In this document: positions 9,740 to 18,040 of the stretch, piece by piece | Position numbering within the stretch: position 1 is the stretch's first letter | How the letters are laid out: every line of letters begins with the position of its first letter | DNA from: Betaproteobacteria bacterium | GTDB lineage: Bacteria > Pseudomonadota > Gammaproteobacteria > Burkholderiales > Rhodocyclaceae | Assembly (NCBI GenBank): GCA_016703785.1 | Contig: JADJBM010000023.1 | Location: 1-44,474 of the forward strand | DNA: 44,474 nt | Direction of reading: 5' to 3' | Position numbers and translations under genes: made by a program | Notes under the pieces: model-generated | Told to the model about the DNA's origin: nothing | Seen by the model: only the letters and a program-made list of their open reading frames with translations | The model's database searches: none

Positions 9740-11676
9740 GCGGTTTCCATAGAGAAAAAATCCAGCACTTCTTCCAGCACGCGCGTACGCCGCATCGGCG
9801 GCAGCGAGCGCCAGACGCGCTTGCCGTAGGGCTTGGTGATCAGGCGCGGGTCGCAGAGCATCAGCACGCCGCGGTCGGCCTCGTCGCGGATGAGGCGCCC
9901 GGCGCCCTGCTTGACGTTGATGACGGCGCGCGGCAGCTGGTATTCCATGAAGGCGTTGCGGCCTTCCTTCTTCATGTGCTCGATGCGCGCCGCCAGCACC
10001 GGATCGTCGGGCGGCGCGAAGGGCAGCTTGTCGATGATGACCAGGGACAGGGCCTCGCCGCGCACGTCCACGCCCTCCCAGAAGCTCTGGCTGCCGACCA
10101 GCACGGCGTTGCCCAGGCGGCGGAAGCGCGCCAGCAGTTCGCTCCTCGATCCCTCACCCTGCAGCAGCAGCGGGTGGTCGAAGCCCTCCGCCTCGAAGCG
10201 CGCCTTCAGCAGCTCGTGGATGCGCCGCATGGCGCGCAGCGAGGTGCACAGCACGAAGGCGCGGCCGCGGCTGGCATGGATCACCGGCCAGGCTGCCGCG
10301 GCGACGGCGTCGGAATAGTCGCGGCTGTTCGGGTCGGGCAGCTCCTGCGGCACATACAGCACCGCCTGGTTGGGATAATCGAAGGGGCTGCCCCAGCAGC
10401 CGGTGTCGGCGGCATTTTCTCCACTGTTCAAACCGAGTTCGCTGCAATAGTGCGAGAAGTCGCTCTCCACCGCCAGCGTGGCCGAGGTGAATATCCAGGC
10501 GCGAGGGTGCCCGTCCATCTGCTTCCTGAAAATGTCGGCGATGTGCAGCGGCGTGGCATTCAGCGACAGCGCCTGGTTGAACACCTCGACCCAGCGCACC
10601 AGGCCGGTGTCCTCCGTCTGGCGCCAGCGCTTGAGCGTCAGGCCCAGCTCCTGCGAACGGCGCCAGCAATGTTCCAGCCCTTCCGAACGCTCGGCCTGCG
10701 ACTCCAGCAGTGCGCCGAAGCGGGCCAGTTCCTCCACCATCGTGTCGAGCGCTTCATGGAAGGCCGGCGCCAGCTGCGACAGGGAAAAGCGCGCGTTCTC
10801 GCCGGATATGGTCAAACGCAGGTCGCGCGCCGCCTTCTCCAGCGCCCGCGCGCCGTCCGGCAGTTCGGCGAAATCCTTCGCTGCCGCCAGTCCTTCCATG
10901 CGCGCATCGCGCGCCAGGTCGAGCAGCTGTCCGGTCGACACATTCTCGCCGAAGAACAGGCTGGCCGTCTCCGGCAACTGGTGCGCCTCGTCGAAGATCA
11001 CCGTGTTGCAGGCCGGCAGCAATTCGGCGACGCCGGTGTCGCGCAGCATCACGTCGGCAAAAAAGAGGTGATGGTTCACCACCACCACGTCGGCCGCCTG
11101 CGCCTCGCGCCGCGCGGCGGTGACGAAGCACTCCTTGGCATTCGGGCATTCCTGGCCGAGGCAGTTGTCGCGCGTGGACGTCGCCGCCGCCCAGGCGGCG
11201 GAATCCTCCGGCACGGCCGAGCACTCGGCCTTGTCGCCCGTCGACGTCGTCTTGGCGAAACGGGCGATGGCGAGGATGTGGCCGGCTTCCTCACGCGAGA
11301 GAAAGCGCCCTTCCGTGCGTGCGCGCTCGAGGTGGTAGTGGCAGACATAGTTGGCGCGGCCCTTGAGCAGCGCGACGGTGGCCGGCGCCTTCAGCGCATC
11401 GCGCACCATCGGCAGGTCGCGCTGGAAGAGCTGGTCCTGCAGGGTCTTGGTGCCGGTGGACACGATCACCTTGCCGCCCGCCATCAACGCCGGCACGAGA
11501 TAGGCGAAGGTCTTGCCCGTGCCGGTGCCCGCCTCCGCCACCAGCACGCCGTGCTGCTCGATGGCGGCGGCGATGCGCTCGGCCATCTCGACCTGCTGCG
11601 GGCGCACGCGATAGCCGTCGATGGCGCGGGCGAGCACACCATCAGCGGCAAAAACGGATTCGATCTGTTGCAGCAA
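9736..11676 (-). CDS. dinG: DinG/YoaA-type ATP-dependent DNA helicase (Fe-S, superfamily 2)
   Basis: XPD-like 5'-3' DNA helicase of 646 residues. Walker A GTGTGKT is at about 49-56. The four iron-sulfur cysteines are visible at 112, 172, 177 and 183, and DEAH at 229-232. The C-terminal helicase half includes TSATLAVESDF, GSQSFWEGVDVRGE and QGAGRLIRDEADRGV, the last being a typical motif VI. The start is TTG at 11676 with GGAG placed inside the end of vapC. Upstream alternatives would remove the conserved N-terminus. It may act on R-loops, D-loops or stalled forks, as known for E. coli DinG and YoaA. YoaA and DinG cannot be told apart here, so the symbol is provisional. Confidence 0.9.
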   Translation of the reverse strand: MLQQIESVFAADGVLARAIDGYRVRPQQVEMAERIAAAIEQHGVLVAEAGTGTGKTFAYLVPALMAGGKVIVSTGTKTLQDQLFQRDLPMVRDALKAPATVALLKGRANYVCHYHLERARTEGRFLSREEAGHILAIARFAKTTSTGDKAECSAVPEDSAAWAAATSTRDNCLGQECPNAKECFVTAARREAQAADVVVVNHHLFFADVMLRDTGVAELLPACNTVIFDEAHQLPETASLFFGENVSTGQLLDLARDARMEGLAAAKDFAELPDGARALEKAARDLRLTISGENARFSLSQLAPAFHEALDTMVEELARFGALLESQAERSEGLEHCWRRSQELGLTLKRWRQTEDTGLVRWVEVFNQALSLNATPLHIADIFRKQMDGHPRAWIFTSATLAVESDFSHYCSELGLNSGENAADTGCWGSPFDYPNQAVLYVPQELPDPNSRDYSDAVAAAAWPVIHASRGRAFVLCTSLRAMRRIHELLKARFEAEGFDHPLLLQGEGSRSELLARFRRLGNAVLVGSQSFWEGVDVRGEALSLVIIDKLPFAPPDDPVLAARIEHMKKEGRNAFMEYQLPRAVINVKQGAGRLIRDEADRGVLMLCDPRLITKPYGKRVWRSLPPMRRTRVLEEVLDFFSMETA

Positions 11677-11679
11677 GCG

Positions 11680-12084
11680 TTACTCCACCAGACTGTGCCA
11701 ACCCGACCTGGCTGCGCGCTTGTCGAAGGTGCAGGTCGTTTCGCAACCGCAGTCCGCATTGACGGCGCCAATGAGATAGTCGGCGAAGTCCGCCTGGCCA
11801 TCCTCATCCTGAAACGCGCGCAGCGCCGCCCAGGCGAGGGCCGCCTCCTGCACCTTCAGTTCGGCCGAGGAAAGGATGGCCGTCAGGACCTTCACCACTT
11901 CGGCCTTGGCATAGCCGTAGCCGCGCCCGAGCACCCAGGCCAGCTCGGCCAGGACGACATGCGAGACATGCCCGGGCGCCTCCTTGCTGCAGCGCCCCTC
12001 GATGAGCCGGCTGGCGGCCTTTGCCTGCGCCGCCTCGTCCCGCACGATATAGCGCAGGAGGACATTGGTATCGAGGCCGATCAC
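11680..12084 (-). CDS. vapC: PIN-domain toxin VapC
   Basis: Predicted ribonuclease toxin of 134 residues. The acidic PIN residues are in place: D5 (GLDTN), E47 (LAELAW), D99/D102 (QADFADYLIG) and D121 (TFDKRA). The start codon is GTG at 12084 and overlaps the vapB stop (GTGA), the usual coupling of VapBC pairs. Only three bases separate its stop from the dinG TTG start, so the toxin gene is embedded in an operon with a helicase gene. RNA target unknown. Confidence 0.9.
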   Translation of the reverse strand: MIGLDTNVLLRYIVRDEAAQAKAASRLIEGRCSKEAPGHVSHVVLAELAWVLGRGYGYAKAEVVKVLTAILSSAELKVQEAALAWAALRAFQDEDGQADFADYLIGAVNADCGCETTCTFDKRAARSGWHSLVE

Positions 12085-12335
12085 GCGCGCCGCTTCCGCG
12101 TGCCTGCGCCGCCGCGCTCGGCGATGACCGCGTCGATCTGTTCCAGGCTGAGCGCCTGCGCCGGACGCGGCAGCAAGGCCTTCAGGTCCGTCACGGGACG
12201 CGTCGCCGGCACGATGCGCACCGAGCCGTCCGGGTCGACGAGGAATTCCAGGCGATCACCGACATGCAGCTTGAGCGAGTCGCGCACGGCCTTCGGGATG
12301 GTGATCTGGCCCTTGCTGGTGAGCGTTGCCTCCAT
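12081..12335 (-). CDS. vapB: AbrB/MazE-type antitoxin VapB
   Basis: An 84-residue protein with an N-terminal SpoVT/AbrB swapped-hairpin domain (ATLTSKGQITIPKAVRDSLKL-type, first 45 residues) and a C-terminal tail that would bind and neutralise VapC. The start at 12335 has a strong GGAGGTAAGG ribosome-binding site. VapB-VapC complexes normally repress their own operon, and a palindrome just upstream of this gene fits that. Confidence 0.92.
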   Translation of the reverse strand: MEATLTSKGQITIPKAVRDSLKLHVGDRLEFLVDPDGSVRIVPATRPVTDLKALLPRPAQALSLEQIDAVIAERGGAGTRKRRA

Positions 12336-12355
12336 GTCCTTACCTCCAGTAATAT

Positions 12356-12375
12356 TCCTTACTATCTGGTAAGGA
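12356..12375 (-). promoter_or_regulatory. putative VapB/VapC operator
   Basis: A perfect 7-bp inverted repeat with a 6-base centre (TCCTTAC TATCTG GTAAGGA) lies 20-40 bases upstream of the vapB start, where the operon promoter should be. Position and symmetry fit an autoregulatory operator for the AbrB-type antitoxin. Binding is inferred. Confidence 0.6.
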
Positions 12376-12402
12376 TAACACACTGCCGGGCCTGAATCCC
12401 GC

Positions 12403-14190
12403 TCAGGCCGCGGCTTCCCCACCGTCGCCCGGGTGCAGCGCGTAGATGTGCGAGCCGGCGCCGGGCGCGAGGCCGCCCTCGGCGGTGAAAAAGCGCAGGT
12501 TGCCACGCGCATCCCTGGCGAACAGGGGCAGGGATTCCGGGTATTTGTCGAGGAAATCTTCCCAGTCGAACTGCTCCGTCAGCCGCGTGGCGCGGATTTC
12601 ACCGGAGCGGGCAAGGCTCGCCGTCAGGCTGGCATGCGTGGCGTCGGGCGCGAAAAGCACGCGGCCGGTGTCGGCATCCTCCTTGCCCTCCTTGGCGCCG
12701 CTGGCCAGGCGATAGACGCCCTGGCGGCCGAATTCGCCGCGGTAGCGCAGCGCCGCCAGGGCGTTGAACTCGACCCGCGGCGACATCCCCAGCATCTGCC
12801 CGATGCCGACCAGATCCAGCTTCCGGTCGGCCTCTTCGGAGACTGCATTGACGAACCGCGCCTGCAGGCCTTCCATGCGTGCCGCGCGCACGTTGTCCCA
12901 ATGCGCGTCGCACAGCAACACGCGGAAGCCGGCCTCCTGCAGCGCCTTGCCCAGGCTGCGCGCCACGCCGGTGCCGCCGACGATCAGCACGCCATGCGGT
13001 TCCGGCTCCGACACGCCGAGCAGGCGCGCGAGGAAGCCCGCCGTCGCGCTCTGCAGCACCACGGTGCCGATGATGATGACGAAGGTCATCGGCACCAGCA
13101 GGGAGGCCTGTGCGTAACCGAGCTGCTCGAGGCGCGGCGCGAAGATCGCCGAAACGGCGGCGGCGACGATGCCGCGCGGCGCGATCCACGCCAGCAGCGC
13201 CTTCTCCTGCCATTTCAGCGTCGAGCCCCAGGTCGTGGCAAGGATCTTCAGCGGCCGCGCTATGAACTGCGCCACCAGCAGCACGCCCAGCGCGCCCCAG
13301 CCGAGCGGCACGAGGTCGGAGAAGCGCAGGCGCGCCGCCAGCACGATGAACAGCACCGAGATCAGCAGCACCGTCAGGGTTTCCTTGAAGTCGATCACCT
13401 CGTCGAGCGGCACGCGCTTCATGTTGGCCAACCACATGCCCATGACCGTCACCGCCAGCAGGCCCGATTCCGACTCGACGGCGTTGGCCAGCGCGAAGGC
13501 GGCCCAGACCACGGCCAGCGTGGTGACATTGCGCAGGTAGTCCGGCACCCAGTGGCCGCGCAGCATGAGGCCGAGCAGCCAGCCGGCGAACGCGCCGAGC
13601 AGGACGCCGGTGCCCAGCATCTTCGCGAAGGTCGTCAGCGTGTGCAGCAGCGCCTGGCCTTCGCCGCTGGCGACGATGAACTCGAACACCAGCACCGCCA
13701 GCAGCGCACCGATCGGGTCGATGACGATGCCCTCCCAGCGCAGCAGTTCGGCGATGCGCGCGGTCGGCCGCACGGTGCGCAGCATCGGCACGATCACCGT
13801 GGGGCCGGTCACCACCACCAGCGCACCGAACAGCAGGGCCACTTCCCAGCCGAAGCCGACGAGATAGCGCGCCGCCAGCGCCAGCACCAGCCAGGTCACC
13901 AGCAGGCCGCTGCTGACCATGCGCCGCACGACCCGCTCCAGGCCGCGGATGTCCGCGAAGCGCAGGGTGAGTGCACCCTCGAAAAGAATTACCGCCACCG
14001 CCAGCGAGACGATCGGCAGCAGCACCGGGCCGAACACCGCATCCGGGTCCAGCCAGCCGATGCCTGGCCCGATGACGAGGCCCGTCAGCAACAGGAAGAG
14101 AATGGCCGGCAGCTTGGTCCACCAGGCGACCCACTGGCAGGCGATGCCGAGCAGGACCACCGAGGCGATCAGAAAGACGTTATGTTCCAT
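12403..14190 (-). CDS. CPA1-family Na+(K+)/H+ antiporter with cytoplasmic TrkA-N/RCK domain
   Basis: Inner-membrane cation/proton antiporter of 595 residues. About 12-13 hydrophobic segments occupy residues 1-400, with the family signatures LFEGALTLRFADIRG, VVTGPTVIVPMLR and WAAFALANAVESESGLLAV. After residue 400 comes a soluble nucleotide-binding domain (GVLIVGGTGVARSLGKAL, then DAHWDNVRAARMEG), the RCK/TrkA-N type that gates transport. Overall it resembles NhaP2/KefC-like proteins; ion preference cannot be read from sequence. I start at ATG 14190; a GTG at 14214 has its Shine-Dalgarno too close. A 7-bp hairpin (12389-12409) spans the stop codon but lacks a T-run. Confidence 0.85.
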   Translation of the reverse strand: MEHNVFLIASVVLLGIACQWVAWWTKLPAILFLLLTGLVIGPGIGWLDPDAVFGPVLLPIVSLAVAVILFEGALTLRFADIRGLERVVRRMVSSGLLVTWLVLALAARYLVGFGWEVALLFGALVVVTGPTVIVPMLRTVRPTARIAELLRWEGIVIDPIGALLAVLVFEFIVASGEGQALLHTLTTFAKMLGTGVLLGAFAGWLLGLMLRGHWVPDYLRNVTTLAVVWAAFALANAVESESGLLAVTVMGMWLANMKRVPLDEVIDFKETLTVLLISVLFIVLAARLRFSDLVPLGWGALGVLLVAQFIARPLKILATTWGSTLKWQEKALLAWIAPRGIVAAAVSAIFAPRLEQLGYAQASLLVPMTFVIIIGTVVLQSATAGFLARLLGVSEPEPHGVLIVGGTGVARSLGKALQEAGFRVLLCDAHWDNVRAARMEGLQARFVNAVSEEADRKLDLVGIGQMLGMSPRVEFNALAALRYRGEFGRQGVYRLASGAKEGKEDADTGRVLFAPDATHASLTASLARSGEIRATRLTEQFDWEDFLDKYPESLPLFARDARGNLRFFTAEGGLAPGAGSHIYALHPGDGGEAAA

Positions 14191-14238
14191 AGGTGGGGGG
14201 CGATTGTACCCCACCCCTCCCTGCGACCCGCGCGCGGA

Positions 14239-15102
14239 TCAGGGCAGCTCTTCCACCTTCAGCTGCACGCTGCGGCCGGTGCTGCCGCGACGCGTGGAAT
14301 AGCGGAGGGTGCCGTCGCGATCCGCGCTTTCCTCCTGCACGCTGCCGCCGATCTGCATCCACTCGCCCAGGCGCGCCGACACCGTCGTCGTCAGGCGCTG
14401 CACGTTGGCGCTGCCCGGGCCATGGCTGCCCGGCGTGTCGTGCGTCGGGCTGATGGTCAGCGTAACCATATCGCCGGAGAGCTGCGGCTCGGCGGTAAAG
14501 CCGGTGCCGAGGTCGCGATACACCACCGACTCGGAGACGATGGCGCCGCCGGGCGTCAGCACCACCTGGCGCAGCGGCACCGGCACCGACGTGCCGACGT
14601 TGATGTAAGCGCGGCCGCCCTCCACCACCTGCACCTGCTGGGCAACGCGCTCCGAGCCGCTGTTGCGCGAATCGTAGACCTGGCCGCGCACCACGTCGTC
14701 TCCGCGCCTGACCGTCACCCCCGTGCCGCTAACGACGGTGCGGCCGCTCTCGATGCGCACCCGGTCCGAGCCGACGCTGCCCGACACCTCGCCGCCGCGC
14801 GCCAGGGACGTGCTGTCCGCATCCTGCCGCACGCTGATCACCAGCCGGCGCGGCGGGCGGTCGATGGCAGCGAGCAGCTCCCTGATCTGGCGCCGGTTGG
14901 CGTCGGAGGCGCGGATGAAGATCTGGTTGTTCATGCCGGAGAGCGCCCCGCCCGGCTCGATGAAAGGCCGCAGCTGCGGCAGCACCTGATCCGCCGTGCG
15001 GCTTTGCAGCTTGATGATCTCCAGCTGCTGCTGGGCGTGGGCCGTGCCGGCGAGCAATGCCAGAAGGCAGGTCAAGGTCAGTATGAACTTGTGCATGGGC
15101 AT
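14239..15102 (-). CDS. short exported secretin-domain protein
   Basis: A 287-residue protein with a clear signal peptide (HKFILTLTCLLALLAGTAHA, residues 4-23). The mature start (LEIIKLQSRTADQVLPQL) is an N1/STN-like secretin N-domain, with NNQIFIRASDANRRQIREL typical of GspD-type N repeats. The second half (YINVGTSVPVPLRQVVLTPG, YRDLGTGFTAEPQLSGDMV) corresponds to the start of the secretin core, but the protein is far shorter than a pore-forming secretin (about 600 residues). Similar short proteins are annotated as secretin-family proteins of unknown role. GGAGGA supports the start at 15102. It stands alone, divergent from the SRPBCC gene. Confidence 0.7.
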   Translation of the reverse strand: MPMHKFILTLTCLLALLAGTAHAQQQLEIIKLQSRTADQVLPQLRPFIEPGGALSGMNNQIFIRASDANRRQIRELLAAIDRPPRRLVISVRQDADSTSLARGGEVSGSVGSDRVRIESGRTVVSGTGVTVRRGDDVVRGQVYDSRNSGSERVAQQVQVVEGGRAYINVGTSVPVPLRQVVLTPGGAIVSESVVYRDLGTGFTAEPQLSGDMVTLTISPTHDTPGSHGPGSANVQRLTTTVSARLGEWMQIGGSVQEESADRDGTLRYSTRRGSTGRSVQLKVEELP

Positions 15103-15156
15103 ATGCCTTCCTCCAGGGCGCGTTGCGCGCCAAATACGCTCACAAATAGCCCATCT

Positions 15157-15180
15157 CGCCGTCCTGCGCAAGCTGACTTT
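15157..15180 (+). repeat. dispersed bipartite motif, copy 4 (intergenic)
   Basis: CGCCGTC, 8 bases, GCTGACTTT between the secretin-like gene and the SRPBCC gene. It is the only intergenic copy and the one most like copy 1: 20 of 24 bases match, by eye. Confidence 0.45.
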
Positions 15181-15318
15181 CGGCGCACCGCTCAAACCCG
15201 GCTCTGTGGGCTCGTCACTCCTCGGCACCTCCACTGTGCGCCCATTTTGGATAAACTGTTACCCATATCTCCAGACCATGCCCGCGTTCTAACCCGCCGT
15301 TCCAGAACACTGAGGAGC

Positions 15319-15762
15319 ATGCTTGTGCCCATATTCAGAACGTCCAGGGTTTTTGCCGCGCTGCCCGAAGCGGTATTTGCGGCTTTCTCCGCGCCTGAGC
15401 GCCTTGCGCGTTGGTGGGGCCCGGATGGCTTTCGCAATACTTTCGAAACGTTCGAATTCAAGCCGGGGGGGCTCTGGCGTTTCACGATGCACGGTCCAGA
15501 TGGCGCGAACTATCCAAACGAGGCAATCTTCTCGTCAATCGAGCCGCATCGGGCGATTGTTGTAAGCCACACATCCCAGCCGCGCTTCCAGCTTTCCATC
15601 AGACTCGAGCGCACGGCTTCGGGAACCGTCGTCACGTGGGAACAGGCATTCGAGAGTCCAGAAATCGCGGCATCCATCAAGCACATCGTCGAGCCCGCGA
15701 ATGAGCAAAACCTTAGCCGCTGGCAAGCCGAGGTCGACGCCGGCGGCAGCAGTGTCGCCTAA
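15319..15762 (+). CDS. SRPBCC (AHSA1/START-like) domain protein
   Basis: 147-residue soluble protein of the AHSA1/CalC type of the SRPBCC fold: ALPEAVFAAFSAPERLARWWGP is the classic opening, followed by FEFKPGGLWRFTMHGPDG and TVVTWEQAF. The fold forms a hydrophobic cavity; members bind small lipophilic ligands or chaperone partners, and function cannot be predicted from the domain. The start at 15319 has GAGG immediately upstream with short spacing, so a slightly different start is possible. It begins a plus-strand series of small stand-alone enzymes with no obvious pathway link. Confidence 0.85.
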   Translation: MLVPIFRTSRVFAALPEAVFAAFSAPERLARWWGPDGFRNTFETFEFKPGGLWRFTMHGPDGANYPNEAIFSSIEPHRAIVVSHTSQPRFQLSIRLERTASGTVVTWEQAFESPEIAASIKHIVEPANEQNLSRWQAEVDAGGSSVA

Positions 15763-15843
15763 GCGTTGGGCGTCTCCTAATTTTTCATTGACAGTCCATC
15801 GAGGCCGCGCGCGCCCACTTCAACCTTGACCGGGGCTCCAATC

Positions 15844-16236
15844 ATGCCTTGCAATGCCGAAGAGAACCGAAGGAATGCGATGGCGTTCTATGACCTCATG
15901 TTCAATCAGAGCAAGCCGCGTGAGGCGGTTGAGCGCTATGTGGGTGCGACTTACACGCAGCACAACCCGCACGTTGCGGACGGCAAGGATGCGTTCATAG
16001 CGTACTTTGAGGAAATGGCGAGGCAGTATCCGGGTAAGCAGGTCTTCTTCAAGCGGTCCGTGGCAGAGAATCAATTTGTCGTCCTGCATTGCCACCAGTT
16101 CTGGCCCACGGATCAGAACAAGGACTGGGCGGGAATCGACATATTTCGATTCGACGATGATGGAAAGATCGTCGAGCATTGGGACGCGCTGCAGGTCGTT
16201 CCTGGCGAGTCGAAGCATTCGAACACCATGTTCTAG
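15844..16236 (+). CDS. SnoaL-like / NTF2-fold protein
   Basis: 130-residue protein with the SnoaL-like pattern: NAMAFYDLMFN, a helix, then ERYVGATYTQHNPHVADGKD, and near the end GKIVEHWDALQVVP. Such NTF2-fold proteins include polyketide cyclases, ketosteroid isomerase relatives and many proteins of unknown role. A TTG at 15826 is in frame, but no good ribosome-binding site distinguishes it from the ATG at 15844. No signal peptide. It stands between two other small enzymes on the same strand. Confidence 0.8.
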   Translation: MPCNAEENRRNAMAFYDLMFNQSKPREAVERYVGATYTQHNPHVADGKDAFIAYFEEMARQYPGKQVFFKRSVAENQFVVLHCHQFWPTDQNKDWAGIDIFRFDDDGKIVEHWDALQVVPGESKHSNTMF

Positions 16237-16309
16237 GTGGAGAGGCCGCCATTACGAGGAGCGCGCCGGGATGAAGCTCCGTCGCGCCGCTGAACCTGGA
16301 CGCTAATCC

Positions 16310-16963
16310 ATGACCGCACAGCTACCGCACTACCTCGCAATACCCAGGACCGGCTCTGGCCCGGGTGTGCTTGTCCTGCATTCGTGGTGGGGGCTTAATG
16401 CCTTCTTCAAAGGCTTGTGTGACCGTTTCGCGGAGGCCGGATTCGTCGCGCTGGCCCCCGATCTCTATGACGGAAAAGTCGCCTCCACGGTGGCCGCCGC
16501 GCAAAGGCTTCGCGCCGAGGCAACGGCATCCAGGCGAGTGCCCGCCTACAAGGTGCTGACAGCGGCTATTGAGCACCTCAAAGAACACCCGGCTACGACA
16601 GGGTCGCATGTCGCCATCGCGGGGTGCTCCATGGGCGGACACTGGGCGCTATGGCTGGCTCAACGGCCCGAGCTGCCCATTGCATCAACGGTCGTCTTTT
16701 ATGCAGCGCGCAACGGTGATTTCAGGCAAAGCAAATCGCGGTTTCTTTTCCACTTTGCCGAAACCGACGAGTGGGTCTCAACTGCGAGTGTGGCCAAAAT
16801 GAAGAAAAGCCTCGCTGTCGCAAGCCGTGATGCCATCTATCACACGTACCCTGGCGCTTCCCATTGGTTTTTCGAGAGTGATCGCCCAAAGACGTTTCAC
16901 AAGGACTCGGCGGCCTTGGCGTGGGATCGCACCTTGGCGTTCCTGCATGAAACAGCAGGCTAA
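16310..16963 (+). CDS. dienelactone hydrolase family protein
   Basis: Alpha/beta hydrolase of 217 residues. It has GVLVLHSWWGLNAFFKGLCD at about 18-37 (oxyanion-hole region), the nucleophile elbow AGCSMGGHWA near 103, the acid FAETDEWV near 154 and the catalytic histidine in GASHWFFE near 180. True dienelactone hydrolases use a cysteine nucleophile (GxCxGG). Here the elbow position is a serine (GCSMGG) preceded by a cysteine, which suggests a general esterase rather than a chlorocatechol-pathway enzyme. No partner genes of ring cleavage are nearby. Confidence 0.85.
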   Translation: MTAQLPHYLAIPRTGSGPGVLVLHSWWGLNAFFKGLCDRFAEAGFVALAPDLYDGKVASTVAAAQRLRAEATASRRVPAYKVLTAAIEHLKEHPATTGSHVAIAGCSMGGHWALWLAQRPELPIASTVVFYAARNGDFRQSKSRFLFHFAETDEWVSTASVAKMKKSLAVASRDAIYHTYPGASHWFFESDRPKTFHKDSAALAWDRTLAFLHETAG

Positions 16964-17074
16964 CCCTACGCTCAGGGGCTGACCTTCGGCGTCGGACATA
17001 ATATGGCGGACAATCGTGCTGCACTACTTGTCTCCGCCGTATCGCAGCGACTGACTCTTGTGCGTGACTCCTTT

Positions 17075-18040
17075 ATGGCCTTGAGAATACGGAACATCAG
17101 CAATCTGCTTGTCGCCCTGGGGGTTGCCGGATGGCTATCCGGCCTCGGTCCCGTTGCCTGGGCGGCGGAACAAGTCAGAAACGCTACCGATCATCGGCAG
17201 GCTCTGGCCCACGACGGGATCAGGCGCAGCTACGTGCTCCGCCTGCCGGACGAATCGGCTCTGCGCAGCGGGCAGGTGCCGCTGGTGCTGGTGCTGCATG
17301 GCGGCGGCGGCAATGCGGAACACGCCGAGCGCATGACGGGGTTTACCGACAAGGCGCGCAAGGAGGGCTTCATCGTCGCCTATCCCGAGGGAAGCGGGCG
17401 ATTGCGGGACAAGCTGCTGACGTGGAATGCCGGCCACTGTTGCGGCTATGCCATGGAACAGGGCGTGGACGATGTGGGATTCGTGCGCGCACTGGTCGAC
17501 CTGCTGATCCGCAAATACCCGGTCGATCCCCGCCGCGTGTATGTCACGGGAATGTCGAATGGCGGCATGATGGCGCACCGGCTGGGCCGCGAGCTTTCAA
17601 GCAAGTTCGCGGCGATCGCGCCCGTCGTCGCAACGGTGTTCGGCGATGAGAAGCGGCCGTCGCAGCCGGTGTCGGCGCTCATGGTGAATGGCATGCTCGA
17701 TGCGTCGGTTCCGCACGAGGGCGGGCCGCCGGGCGGGCGCTTCAATTCCGCCTGGGACGGCACGCCGGCGAAACCTGCCCTGGACCAGGGCACTTTCTGG
17801 GCGAATGCCAATGCGTGCGCGGCAAATCCGGTGAAGCAAGACCACGGCCCGTTCTTCCAGTGGCGGTATGCCTGCCCTGCCGGCAAGGCGGTCGAGCTCT
17901 ACCTGCTCAAGGACAATGGCCATGCCTGGCCGGGCGGGCAGCGGGGCAGCGCACGCGGCGACCCGCCCAGCGCGTCCCTGAACGCCACGGACCTCATCTG
18001 GGATTTCTTCAAGACGCAGGTGAAAGGAGCGGAACCCTGA
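17075..18040 (+). CDS. exported PHB-depolymerase/feruloyl-esterase family (LpqC-like) esterase
   Basis: Secreted alpha/beta hydrolase of 321 residues. The start at 17075 gives a good signal peptide (LLVALGVAGWLSGLGPVAWA). Mature features are the oxyanion loop VLVLHGGGGNAEHAERMTGF, the nucleophile elbow VTGMSNGGMMAH, a partial disulfide-type motif (NAGHCCGYAM) and the catalytic histidine in DNGHAWPGG. The family includes short-chain PHB depolymerases and feruloyl esterases; the substrate is uncertain. The stop overlaps the start of the next gene (TGATG), so the two are probably co-translated. With the phasin gene at 5.2 kb this may relate to polyester turnover, but an exported enzyme would not act on intracellular granules. 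Confidence 0.82.
   Translation: MALRIRNISNLLVALGVAGWLSGLGPVAWAAEQVRNATDHRQALAHDGIRRSYVLRLPDESALRSGQVPLVLVLHGGGGNAEHAERMTGFTDKARKEGFIVAYPEGSGRLRDKLLTWNAGHCCGYAMEQGVDDVGFVRALVDLLIRKYPVDPRRVYVTGMSNGGMMAHRLGRELSSKFAAIAPVVATVFGDEKRPSQPVSALMVNGMLDASVPHEGGPPGGRFNSAWDGTPAKPALDQGTFWANANACAANPVKQDHGPFFQWRYACPAGKAVELYLLKDNGHAWPGGQRGSARGDPPSASLNATDLIWDFFKTQVKGAEP

Noticed and set aside
12433..15762. 1109-codon plus-strand open frame
   Set aside because: It runs antisense through the antiporter and secretin-like genes and reads as Arg/Gln/His-rich sequence. Only its last 147 codons (SRPBCC protein) look real.
15319..16963. Integron gene-cassette array (small enzymes in series, GTTGGGC near a stop codon)
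   Set aside because: The genes are of cassette-like type, but I could not find paired attC half-sites around each gene or an integrase, and one GTTRRRY match is expected by chance.
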